Shown here: positions 35,221-42,651 of the stretch, one piece after another | Position numbering within the stretch: the first letter of the stretch is position 1 | Layout of the letters: the number at the start of each line of letters is the position of its first letter | Source: Tabrizicola_A sp044377735 | GTDB taxonomy: Bacteria > Pseudomonadota > Alphaproteobacteria > Rhodobacterales > Rhodobacteraceae | Assembly (NCBI GenBank): GCA_044377735.1 | Contig: JBILYK010000005.1 | Span: forward strand, 1 to 64,000 | DNA length: 64,000 nucleotides | Direction: 5' to 3' | Made by a program: the position numbers and the translations under genes | The notes under the pieces: generated by a model | What the model saw: only the letters and a program-made list of their open reading frames with translations | Databases searched by the model: none | What the model was told of the DNA's origin: nothing

Positions 35221-36751
35221 AATGTGCTTTTGCCTCATACAAAGTTTCGACGCTAATCTCGGTCACGCCCTTGCCATTGGCATAGTTTTCAGTGTTGCGC
35301 CGGGCTTTGCCGCGCACGAAGAACGGGATCTTCTTCAACTCGTTTTCGGCATCTGTCAGCCAGATCACCTGCCCGTTCGATGCGGCAACGACAGGGGCTG
35401 CCGCCACAGGTTCGGGGGCTGCATGCGCCGGGCGCGGGGTGTGCGCCGCACCGTGGTGCGAAGCTCCAGCGGCGTCGTGGAATTCGAAGTCATCGCGGAA
35501 CATATGCAGAAGATGCTCTTCCAGCCCCATGACCAAGGGATGTACCCAGGTGTCGAACAAGACATTCGCGCCTTCCCAGCCCATTTGGGGGCTGTAGCGC
35601 GCGGGGAAGTCCTGCACATGCACAGGCGCCGAGATCACAGCGCAAGGAATGCCCAGACGCTTGCCGATGTGACGCTCCATCTGGGTGCCAAGGATCATCT
35701 CGGGTTGCAGCGCAGCAATCGCTGCCTCGACCTCAAGATAGTCATCCGAAATCAGCGCCTCGACGCCGTATTCCTTGGCCAGTGCGCGAATGGGACGGGC
35801 CATTTCGCGGTTGAAACAGCCAAGACCGGCCACTTCAAACCCCATTTCCTCGCGCGCCACGCGGGCGGCTGCGGCAACATGGGTGCCGTCGCCAAAGATA
35901 AAGACGCGCTTGCCGGTCAGGTATGTGCTGTCCACCGAGCGCGTCCACCACGGCAGGCGCAAACGGCTGGTATCGGCGCGGGCGGGCAGGCCGGTGATCT
36001 GGGCCACTTCGGCCACAAAGTCATGGGACGCACCCACGCCAATCGGCACAATCTTGGTGTAGGGCTGCTGGAAGTTTGTCTCAAGCCAGCGCGCGGCACT
36101 TTCGGCGTGCTCGGGATACATCAGCACGTTGAAATGCGCTGCACCCAGTCGCGCAATGTCGCTGGGCCGTGCGCCCATCGGGCCGACCACATTCACGGCA
36201 ATGCCCATGTCGGACAACAGCCGCGTCACCTCGACGATGTCATCGCGGTGGCGGAACCCCAAAGCGGTGGGGCCGATCAGGTTGGCCGTGATCTGCTCGC
36301 TCCGCGCCACCGGCTTGGCCAGATGCCGCACGATCTGCAAGAAGGTCTCGTCGGTGCCAAAACCCTCTTTGCGCTGATAGCTGGGCAGGTCCAGCGGGAT
36401 CACCGGCAGCCCAAGATCCATGCTCTCGGCAAGCCCGGCGGGATCATCCTGAATGAGCTCTGCGGTGCACGAGGCCCCGACAATCAGCGCTTCGGGCTGA
36501 AAACGCGCCACCGCATCGCGGCAGGCGGCCTTGAACAGGCCCGCCGTGTCGGCCCCCAGATCGCGGGCCTGAAAGGTGGTGTAGCTGACCGGTGGGCGAT
36601 GGTCGCGCCGTTCGATCATGGTGAACAGAAGATCGGCATAGGTGTCGCCCTGCGGGGCGTGGAGCACATAGTGCAGCCCCTTCATGCCAGTGGCGACCCG
36701 CATCGCCCCTACATGGGGCGGGCCTTCATATGTCCAGAGCGTCAGCTTCAT
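35210..36751 (-). CDS. bchB: Light-independent protochlorophyllide reductase subunit B
   Basis: NifK-like subunit that with BchN holds the catalytic site of dark-operative protochlorophyllide reductase. The 513 residues start MKLTLWTYEGPPHVGAMRVA; Asp36 and Cys95-type ligand regions of the family appear around GDTYADLLF and GASCTAELIQDD. An Ala/Pro linker near residues 415-450 precedes the C-terminal helical domain. ATGA overlap with bchN. Confidence 0.97.
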   Translation of the reverse strand: MKLTLWTYEGPPHVGAMRVATGMKGLHYVLHAPQGDTYADLLFTMIERRDHRPPVSYTTFQARDLGADTAGLFKAACRDAVARFQPEALIVGASCTAELIQDDPAGLAESMDLGLPVIPLDLPSYQRKEGFGTDETFLQIVRHLAKPVARSEQITANLIGPTALGFRHRDDIVEVTRLLSDMGIAVNVVGPMGARPSDIARLGAAHFNVLMYPEHAESAARWLETNFQQPYTKIVPIGVGASHDFVAEVAQITGLPARADTSRLRLPWWTRSVDSTYLTGKRVFIFGDGTHVAAAARVAREEMGFEVAGLGCFNREMARPIRALAKEYGVEALISDDYLEVEAAIAALQPEMILGTQMERHIGKRLGIPCAVISAPVHVQDFPARYSPQMGWEGANVLFDTWVHPLVMGLEEHLLHMFRDDFEFHDAAGASHHGAAHTPRPAHAAPEPVAAAPVVAASNGQVIWLTDAENELKKIPFFVRGKARRNTENYANGKGVTEISVETLYEAKAHYAR

Positions 36752-38040
36752 TCGGCGGCCTCCAAACTGGGAGCCAAGGGCGCAAGCAGCGCGCGGCGAC
36801 GCAGGGGGCGGGCAAAGAGTGCGGCCAGATCACCAGCCTGTTCGTAAAAATGCACCGGGCTGAACACCAGCTCGATCGCCCATTTGGTCGCCAGACCCTC
36901 AGCCTCCAGCGGGTTGGCAAGGCCAAGGCCGCAGACGGTCAGATCGGGGCGGGCGGCGCGGACGCGGTCAAGTTGCAGGTCTACATCCTGCCCTTCGGAC
37001 AAGGTCGGGCCTTCGGCCAAAAGCGCCAATTCGGGTGCCATCAGATCGCGGTGCAGGAACGGCGTGCCGACCTCAACCGCGGTCATGCCACATTCGCGGG
37101 TCAGGAACCGCGCCAGCGGAATTTCAAGCTGGCTGTCGGGGAAGAAGAAGACCGATTTGCCCGACAACGTTTCCGCCGCCGCCGCAATCGCTTTTTCGGC
37201 GCGGGCGCGTGGGGCGGCGATAACGGATTCGAACAGATCAGGGGCCACGCCGAATTCGGTGGCGATGGCCTGCAGCCAAGCGGTGGAGCCTTCGGCGCCA
37301 AAGGGGAAGGGGGCCGCGATATGGCGCGCACCGCAGCGCGTCAGGGCAGCGTGAGTGTCGCCCAGGAAGGGCTGAACCAGCGCAAAGACGGTATTGGCGC
37401 CCACGGCGGGCAGATCGGCAGACCGCCGCGCCGGCAAGCAGCGCACCGGGCCCACGCCCATCGCCGCCAACAGCGCCAGCGCCTGATCTTCTACCACATC
37501 GGGCAAGGCGCCGACGATCAGCAGTTCGCGCGCTGTGGTGGCGGGCAGGGCAGGGACCATGGCGGCCAAACAGGCATCCTCGCCTTGGGTGAACGTGGTC
37601 TCGATGCCCGAGCCGGAATAATTCAGCACCCGCACATGCGGGGCATGCTGTACGCTCATCCGTTCGGCGGCGCGGTGCAGGTCCAGCTTGATCACCTCGG
37701 ACGGGCAAGAACCGACGAGGAAGAGCTGACGAATGTCAGGCCGACGTGACAGTAGACGCGCAACTTCACGATCCAACTCGGTCTGGGCGTCGGCCAACCC
37801 GGCCAAATCCTTTTCTTCCAAAATAGCCGTGCCAAAGCGCGGTTCGGCAAAAATCATCACCCCGGCGGCCGATTGCAGCAGATGCGCGCAGGTTCGGCTG
37901 CCAACCACGAGGAAGAAAGCATCCTGCATTTTGCGGTGCAGCCAGATGATGCCGGTCAGCCCGCAAAACACCTCGCGCTGGCCCCGCTCTTTCAAAACGG
38001 GTGTGCTAGAGCAGCCAACGCTGGGCAAGGTGCTGGTCAT
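36748..38040 (-). CDS. bchN: Light-independent protochlorophyllide reductase subunit N
   Basis: NifD-like subunit partnering BchB. The 430-residue protein has cluster cysteines in EVFCGLTG, GSRTCAHLLQ and LVGSCPSEVIKLD. The frame is open upstream through bchF, but ATG 38040 overlaps the bchF stop as ATGA and begins with the normal family N-terminus. Second gene of the bchF-started run. Confidence 0.97.
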   Translation of the reverse strand: MTSTLPSVGCSSTPVLKERGQREVFCGLTGIIWLHRKMQDAFFLVVGSRTCAHLLQSAAGVMIFAEPRFGTAILEEKDLAGLADAQTELDREVARLLSRRPDIRQLFLVGSCPSEVIKLDLHRAAERMSVQHAPHVRVLNYSGSGIETTFTQGEDACLAAMVPALPATTARELLIVGALPDVVEDQALALLAAMGVGPVRCLPARRSADLPAVGANTVFALVQPFLGDTHAALTRCGARHIAAPFPFGAEGSTAWLQAIATEFGVAPDLFESVIAAPRARAEKAIAAAAETLSGKSVFFFPDSQLEIPLARFLTRECGMTAVEVGTPFLHRDLMAPELALLAEGPTLSEGQDVDLQLDRVRAARPDLTVCGLGLANPLEAEGLATKWAIELVFSPVHFYEQAGDLAALFARPLRRRALLAPLAPSLEAAE

Positions 38041-38525
38041 TTGGCCACCGCCATGTCCAGCCGGGCGAGGCGCAGCTTCAGTATGAACTGCGCGGCGTTG
38101 ATTACATAGGTTCCATAGGCGGCAAGAGCCAGGAACATCAGGCCTTCCGGAGGCAGGGCCCCGCTTAGAAGCCCCATAATATATCCAGTGTGCAGCGCGA
38201 TGACCGCAAAACTGAACATGTCTTCCCAATAGAAGGCTGGTGCGAGAAGGTATTGGCCGAAGACCACCTTCTCCCAAATCGCGCCTGTCACCATGATCAG
38301 ATAGAGGACTGCCGTTTTGACAACGACAGAGGCAGTGGCGGCCCAGTATCCTTCACCGGTTGCCAGGTAGCGCAGCACTAACGCCAGAGAGACGACGAAG
38401 ACCAGAAATTGCACTGGGGCCAAAATGCCCTGCACCAAGGTCCAGGCCGAGGCGTCGCGTCTTGCCCGCTCTTCCGCTGAATATAGCGGCTTGCGGGCAG
38501 TGCTGTTAAGGCGATTCTGTGACAT
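38037..38525 (-). CDS. bchF: 3-vinyl bacteriochlorophyllide hydratase
   Basis: Membrane enzyme that hydrates the C3 vinyl group to hydroxyethyl, preceding BchC. The 162 residues have four or five hydrophobic helices and the family motif YSAEERARRDASAWTLVQGI (about 15-34). It leads the long minus-strand superoperon down to cycA, and a PpsR operator lies 58 bases upstream of its start. Confidence 0.96.
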   Translation of the reverse strand: MSQNRLNSTARKPLYSAEERARRDASAWTLVQGILAPVQFLVFVVSLALVLRYLATGEGYWAATASVVVKTAVLYLIMVTGAIWEKVVFGQYLLAPAFYWEDMFSFAVIALHTGYIMGLLSGALPPEGLMFLALAAYGTYVINAAQFILKLRLARLDMAVAK

Positions 38526-38582
38526 TCGTTAGCTTCCGAAAGGCATGTCTGCACCCTGATCCTAGACGCCCCAGTCAGAATG

Positions 38583-38600
38583 TGTCAATCAAAACTTACA
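38583..38600. promoter_or_regulatory. PpsR/CrtJ operator upstream of bchF
   Basis: TGTCAATCAAAACTTACA, exact TGT-N12-ACA, 58 bases before bchF in the bchF/ppaA divergent region. It probably represses the bchFNBHLM-lhaA-puh superoperon. Confidence 0.85.
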
Positions 38601-38727
38601 CAATTTGAGTTGACAGTTTCCGCTCCTCGGTAGGGTTGAAAATGGACTTCAAGCGTCTGTAACTGTCGAAATTTTCAAGATAAAATAGGGTATTGTAAAT
38701 CTGACGGCGCCTACCTATCTAAAGGTC

Positions 38728-38745
38728 TGTCAATTGTCTTTGACA
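38728..38745. promoter_or_regulatory. PpsR/CrtJ operator upstream of ppaA
   Basis: TGTCAATTGTCTTTGACA, exact TGT-N12-ACA, about 100 bases upstream of ppaA and 145 bases from the bchF-side site. It suggests that PpsR controls its own antirepressor gene, or that the two sites act together by looping. The 319-base bchF-ppaA gap holds these two sites and no gene that I can support. Confidence 0.85.
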
Positions 38746-38844
38746 TTTCCTCGCCCCTAAAGGAGACTGTTCCCCAGATGTCCCCGGTCTTGCTGACAGA
38801 CTCAGCCAATGGCTTTGCGGGTTCCCTAGGGCGGAGCAGGACGA

Positions 38845-39660
38845 ATGCAAGATTTTCTGTCCCACGAGCAAAGTCATGCGCCCGCGCGGAATCTTGGTCG
38901 TGCGCCCCCACGAAATCTGACCGGGGTGAACTACTTTGCCTCGCAAGTGGTGTCTTTGCTGGTCGATCGCAACAGCCGCGGTTCGGTGGAGCTGCGCGAA
39001 CCGCTGGTTCAGGCCATGATCACGGCGTCTGTTTCGGGGTCCGATCACGCATTCGAACAGCTTTTGGCCGAGGTGCGACGCACAAGGATTTCGCTGGCAG
39101 CGCTTGCGGATGTCTATATCCCCGAAGCGGCACGCCGGATGGGCGAGGCTTGGCTAGCGGACACGATGTCTTGGCTGGAAGTCTCGATCGGCGTGGGGCG
39201 GCTGCAAAGCCTTTTGCGCGAGATTGGCAATGCTTGGTTTGCCGACCAGTCCGGCGACACGGGGCAGGGCACCATTCTACTCATCCTGCCCGACCAAGAG
39301 CAGCATACACTTGGTGCGATGGTCGCCATGGGGCAGATGCGGCGATTTGGTGTCTCGGTCTGCCTGCGGATCGGCCCAAGTTTGGACGAGCTTCGCAATC
39401 TGCTCGAGACGCGCAGTTTCGACGGCATCATGATTTCTGTCGGCACCGAGGGCAAATTGCCCTTGGCGTCAAGCATCGTGAAGTTCTTGAGATCAATTCG
39501 TTCCCCCTCAACGCCCATTCTGATCGGGGGGGCCGTGATGTCGACGGTGGAGGATGTTGCGTCATGCACAGGTGCTGACCTTGCCTTCAACGACATCGGC
39601 GCCGCGCTTGAGGCCATCGGCCTTAAGCCCGACGCATTGTGCACGCTGAAACGTGCTTAA
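38845..39660 (+). CDS. ppaA: PpaA/AerR, B12-binding antirepressor of PpsR
   Basis: Cobalamin-binding regulator that antagonises PpsR/CrtJ (AerR in R. capsulatus, PpaA in R. sphaeroides). The 271 residues have a helical N-terminal half and a C-terminal SCHIC/B12-binding Rossmann domain with DQEQHTLGAMV (about 150-160), whose histidine is the likely cobalt-associated residue. The RBS GGAGCAGGACG precedes ATG 38845. The gene lies beside ppsR as in other Rhodobacter. Confidence 0.92.
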   Translation: MQDFLSHEQSHAPARNLGRAPPRNLTGVNYFASQVVSLLVDRNSRGSVELREPLVQAMITASVSGSDHAFEQLLAEVRRTRISLAALADVYIPEAARRMGEAWLADTMSWLEVSIGVGRLQSLLREIGNAWFADQSGDTGQGTILLILPDQEQHTLGAMVAMGQMRRFGVSVCLRIGPSLDELRNLLETRSFDGIMISVGTEGKLPLASSIVKFLRSIRSPSTPILIGGAVMSTVEDVASCTGADLAFNDIGAALEAIGLKPDALCTLKRA

Positions 39661-39711
39661 CTCTCCGTTGTCCCGAACAGTCGGGTCGACGGCAAACGAG
39701 GCGAATAGCTC

Positions 39712-41124
39712 GTGAAAACGGATTCGAACCAACTTCTTGCTGGCATGTCCATGCCGCTCATTGACCCTGAATTGCTGTCCGACATTGTTGCGACTGCGGG
39801 CGATATATCGCTTGTGGTTTCGGCTGACGGGCATGTGATCAGCGTGCTCGCCAACCCACATCACGCCGCGTTTGGGCGGCTGTCACATTGGGTGGGCCGC
39901 CGAGCCGCCGATATCATGACCGTCGAAAGTCTTGTGAAATTCCAGCGCCGTCTGGAGGAATTGCAGGCCCCTGGCAAACGCAGCATTGCGGTCGAGTTGA
40001 ACCATGTGGACGAGGTCATTTCCGAGTTCCCGATCCGCTATACCATGCACTGCATTGGCGCGGACAAGGCCATCTTGATGCTGGGGCGTGACCTGCGGCC
40101 GATTGCCGAGATGCAGCAGCAATTGGTCATGGCCCAGATCGTGCTGGAGCGTGACTATGAAACCCAGCGCGAGATGGACACCCGCTATCGGGTGTTGATG
40201 GACGCTACGCGGGATGCGGTCGTTCTGGTCGCCATGAACAACGGCCGGATTGCCGATCTGAACGCGGCGGCTGCCGTCATGCTGGGTGGATCGCGCCAAG
40301 AACTCGTTGGGGCCGCCATCGCGCAAGAGTTTGAGGGGCGCCGTCGCAGCGAGTTTCTGGAAAGCCTGACCAATATCGCTTCGGCCAATTCGGTCAGCCC
40401 TGTTGAGCTGATCGCCCGCCGTTCGCAACGCAAACTGCGAGTCATTCCCAAGCTGTTTCGCGCGGCGGGCGAACGACTTATGCTGTGTCGGATTGAAACC
40501 ACCGAACACGGCGCGCGGGCGCAGAATGAGACCGCCGAAAACTTGGAACGGCTGTTTCACGAAGGCGTTGATGCCATTGTTCTATTGGATGATGACGGCA
40601 TCGTCACGGCCGCGAACGATGCTTTCCTGAAGCTGACCGATTCCTCGCATGTGGCCAATGTGCGCGGCCGGTCGATGGCCGATTTCTTGGCGCGCGGCAG
40701 CGTCGATCTGCGCGTGTTGTTGGACAATACCAAGCGCGCGCGGCAGTTGCGGCTTTATGCCACCAAAGTGCTGAACGAGTTTAATGGGCAGGTTCCCGTC
40801 GAGATTTCGGCCACCTATCTGAATGACCGGCCGAAACCCGGTTATGGTCTGGTGATCCGCGATGCCAGCCGCGCTGAAATCTTGCGGCGCACTGATATGG
40901 CCACGGGACCGGACGGGATGCGGTCCGTGATCGAACTGGTCGGGTCGTCCACGCTTAAAGACATTGTGGCCGAAACCACTGAGGTGGTTGAAAAGATGTG
41001 TATCCAAACGGCTGTGGACCTCACCCGTAACAACCGGGTCGCGGCGGCCGAGATGCTGGGCCTGTCGCGGCAATCCTTGTACGTCAAGCTGCGCAAGTTC
41101 GGGCTTTTGGCCAAGGAAGATTGA
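39712..41124 (+). CDS. ppsR: PpsR/CrtJ, redox- and light-responsive repressor of photosynthesis genes
   Basis: Transcription factor that binds TGT-N12-ACA sites and represses bch, crt and puc genes in air. The 470 residues contain an N-terminal domain, two clear PAS domains (about 155-265 and 275-390) and a Fis-type helix-turn-helix at the end (NRVAAAEMLGLSRQSLYVKL). Cys259 and Cys430 match the two redox-active cysteines of CrtJ/PpsR, so thiol control is probably retained. The start is GTG with GAGGCG ten bases upstream. A strong terminator follows. Confidence 0.95.
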   Translation: MKTDSNQLLAGMSMPLIDPELLSDIVATAGDISLVVSADGHVISVLANPHHAAFGRLSHWVGRRAADIMTVESLVKFQRRLEELQAPGKRSIAVELNHVDEVISEFPIRYTMHCIGADKAILMLGRDLRPIAEMQQQLVMAQIVLERDYETQREMDTRYRVLMDATRDAVVLVAMNNGRIADLNAAAAVMLGGSRQELVGAAIAQEFEGRRRSEFLESLTNIASANSVSPVELIARRSQRKLRVIPKLFRAAGERLMLCRIETTEHGARAQNETAENLERLFHEGVDAIVLLDDDGIVTAANDAFLKLTDSSHVANVRGRSMADFLARGSVDLRVLLDNTKRARQLRLYATKVLNEFNGQVPVEISATYLNDRPKPGYGLVIRDASRAEILRRTDMATGPDGMRSVIELVGSSTLKDIVAETTEVVEKMCIQTAVDLTRNNRVAAAEMLGLSRQSLYVKLRKFGLLAKED

Positions 41125-41151
41125 CATCAGGCGAACATGCCTAGGTCAGCA

Positions 41152-41173
41152 AAGCACCCCTTTCGGGGTGCTT
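41152..41173 (+). terminator. Terminator after ppsR
   Basis: AAGCACCCC / GGGGTGCTT stem with a TTTC loop, 27 bases after ppsR. It isolates ppaA-ppsR from the downstream bchE remnant and its regulatory region. Confidence 0.8.
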
Positions 41174-41184
41174 CGTCGTTTCAA

Positions 41185-41198
41185 TTGATCGCGACCAA
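41185..41198. promoter_or_regulatory. FnrL-like box 1 upstream of the bchE remnant
   Basis: TTGATCGCGACCAA differs from the FNR consensus TTGAT-N4-ATCAA by one base. With the similar box 20 bases downstream, it probably belonged to the anaerobic control region of bchE, an established FnrL target in Rhodobacter. Confidence 0.45.
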
Positions 41199-41204
41199 GG
41201 CCAT

Positions 41205-41218
41205 TTGATCTGCGTCAA
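41205..41218. promoter_or_regulatory. FnrL-like box 2 upstream of the bchE remnant
   Basis: TTGATCTGCGTCAA matches TTGAT-N4-ATCAA except for one base (G for A). It lies 66 bases before the relic start codon, and a PpsR operator follows 20 bases later, the arrangement expected of a gene induced by low oxygen. Confidence 0.55.
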
Positions 41219-41237
41219 GCTGGGCGATTTGGAAAAG

Positions 41238-41255
41238 TGTAACACTGGCTTTACA
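41238..41255. promoter_or_regulatory. PpsR/CrtJ operator upstream of the bchE remnant
   Basis: TGTAACACTGGCTTTACA, exact TGT-N12-ACA embedded in a slightly longer palindrome (GTGTAA...TTTACAC). It lies 15 bases before the relic start. The regulatory region has outlived the gene it controlled. Confidence 0.85.
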
Positions 41256-41270
41256 CTTCTGGTGGCCCCG

Positions 41271-41616
41271 ATGCGGATCCTGTTCATTCACCCGAACTAG
41301 CACTCTGGTGGCGTCGAGATTGTCGGCACTTGGCCGCCTGCTTGGGTGGCCTATCTGGTCGGCTCGCTGCGCACGGCGGGGTTCAGCGACATTCACTTCA
41401 TCGACGCGATGACCGAAAACGTCACGCAAGAAGATTTGCGCCAGCGCATGATCGCTTTGCGCCCGATGTGGTTTGCACCACAGCCATCACTGCCGCGATC
41501 CAGAGCGTCACCGACATCATGCATGACAAGGATCTGTTGCCCTTTTTCCGCCGCGTGGGTCTGGTGCATGTGTCGCTTGGCACTGAAGCGGCGGCGAAGT
41601 TGAAGCGAGCCACCTG
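41271..41616 (+). pseudogene. bchE: bchE relic (anaerobic Mg-protoporphyrin ester cyclase), disrupted
   Basis: From ATG 41271 the frame reads MRILFIHPN and then meets TAG at 41298-41300, where BchE has a tyrosine. The same frame continues as HSGG..GTWPPAWVAYL and FIDAMTENVTQEDLRQRM, the BchE B12-domain N-terminus. A one-base deletion near 41462 shifts the frame to PDVVCTTAITAAIQS, which then jumps, by a deletion of a large internal part, to DKDLLPFFRRVGLVHVSLG, a segment from the radical-SAM half. Homology ends at about 41616. The CxxxCxxC iron-sulfur motif is absent, so no enzyme can be made. Confidence 0.9.
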
Positions 41617-41723
41617 CCGCGCTTATGGCGATGCTGGCTGCGATTTCAGATCGCGCCGCAAACCTAGACCGCCAGTGAGGGCTGACCCATGGGGCTCAAC
41701 TCTGGTCTTGCCCGACTCAAAGA
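41617..41723 (+). other. Unassigned stretch between the bchE relic and bchG
   Basis: About 100 bases without a recognisable gene. In Rhodobacter bchJ normally lies here between bchE and bchG; no convincing bchJ is visible. One frame gives ALMAMLAAISDRAANLDR before a stop, which may be a relic of bchE or bchJ but was not identified. A 13-codon ATG frame ends just within the PpsR site before bchG. Confidence 0.4.
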
Positions 41724-41741
41724 TGTAATGCTAGGTTGACA
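41724..41741. promoter_or_regulatory. PpsR/CrtJ operator abutting the bchG start
   Basis: TGTAATGCTAGGTTGACA, exact TGT-N12-ACA, ending one base before the bchG ATG at 41743. It occupies the place of the ribosome binding site, so a repressor here would block elongating polymerase or a promoter very close to the gene. Confidence 0.75.
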
Positions 41742-41742
41742 C

Positions 41743-42651
41743 ATGACCGTATCGCAAAGCTTACACTCACCGCCTTATCCGCAGCCCCGCGCGATGCTGG
41801 AGCTGATCAAGCCGATCACATGGTTCCCTCCGATGTGGGCCTATCTGTGCGGTGTTGTGTCGGTTGGGGCCTCGCCGTGGGCGGCGCTTCCCTTGGTGAT
41901 CTTGGGCATCATTCTGGCGGGTCCAGTGGTCTGCGGCATGTCACAGGCGGCCAATGACTGGTGCGACCGTCATGTTGATGCGGTGAATGAGCCAAACCGC
42001 CCCATCCCCTCGGGCCGGATTCCAGGCCGTTGGGGGCTTTGGATTGCCTTGGCGATGTCTGTGCTGTCATTGGCCTTGGGTTGGTTCTTGGGGCCTTGGG
42101 GCTTTGCCGCCACGGTGGTGGGCGTTCTGGCCGCTTGGGCCTATTCGGCCGAACCGGTGCGGCTGAAACGCTCGGGCTGGTGGGGGCCGGGGCTGGTGGG
42201 CCTGTGCTATGAGGGCCTTCCGTGGTTCACGGGTGCTGCGGTTCTGTCGGCCGGGGTGCCCTCGTTCGAGATTGTGACGATCGCGCTTCTTTACGCCTTT
42301 GGCGCACATGGCATCATGACGTTGAATGATTTCAAAGCCTTGGAAGGGGACCGCCAGCATGGCGTGCGCTCGCTTCCTGTCACGCTTGGCCCGGATGTCG
42401 CCGCGCGTCTGGCCTGCACCGTCATGGCGCTGGCCCAAGCCTTGGTGATCGCGCTGGTGCTGGTCTGGGGCCGCCCGTGGCACGCCTTGGCCATTACCGT
42501 TCTGTTGTTCGCCCAGTTCTGGGCGATGAAAACCCTGCTGGCCGACCCCAAGGGCAAGGCCCCTTGGTACAATGCCACAGGAATCGGCATGTATGTCAGC
42601 GGCATGATGATTGCGGCCTTTGCGCTGCGCAGTCTGGACGGCGCGTCATGA
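41743..42651 (+). CDS. bchG: Bacteriochlorophyll synthase (geranylgeranyl transferase)
   Basis: UbiA-family membrane prenyltransferase that esterifies bacteriochlorophyllide a with the geranylgeranyl chain. The 302 residues have about nine helices, the diphosphate/Mg2+ motif NDWCDRHVDAVNEPNRPIPS (about 70-89) and the second motif NDFKALEGD. No clear Shine-Dalgarno precedes ATG 41743 and a PpsR site abuts it. The stop overlaps the next gene as ATGA. Confidence 0.96.
   Translation: MTVSQSLHSPPYPQPRAMLELIKPITWFPPMWAYLCGVVSVGASPWAALPLVILGIILAGPVVCGMSQAANDWCDRHVDAVNEPNRPIPSGRIPGRWGLWIALAMSVLSLALGWFLGPWGFAATVVGVLAAWAYSAEPVRLKRSGWWGPGLVGLCYEGLPWFTGAAVLSAGVPSFEIVTIALLYAFGAHGIMTLNDFKALEGDRQHGVRSLPVTLGPDVAARLACTVMALAQALVIALVLVWGRPWHALAITVLLFAQFWAMKTLLADPKGKAPWYNATGIGMYVSGMMIAAFALRSLDGAS

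Noticed and set aside
41330..41728. A 132-codon open frame as an independent gene
   Set aside because: Part of it (DVVCTTAITAAIQS to VHVSLGTEAAAKLK) is clearly BchE sequence in the shifted frame, and its ends are out-of-frame translation; it is part of the bchE relic.
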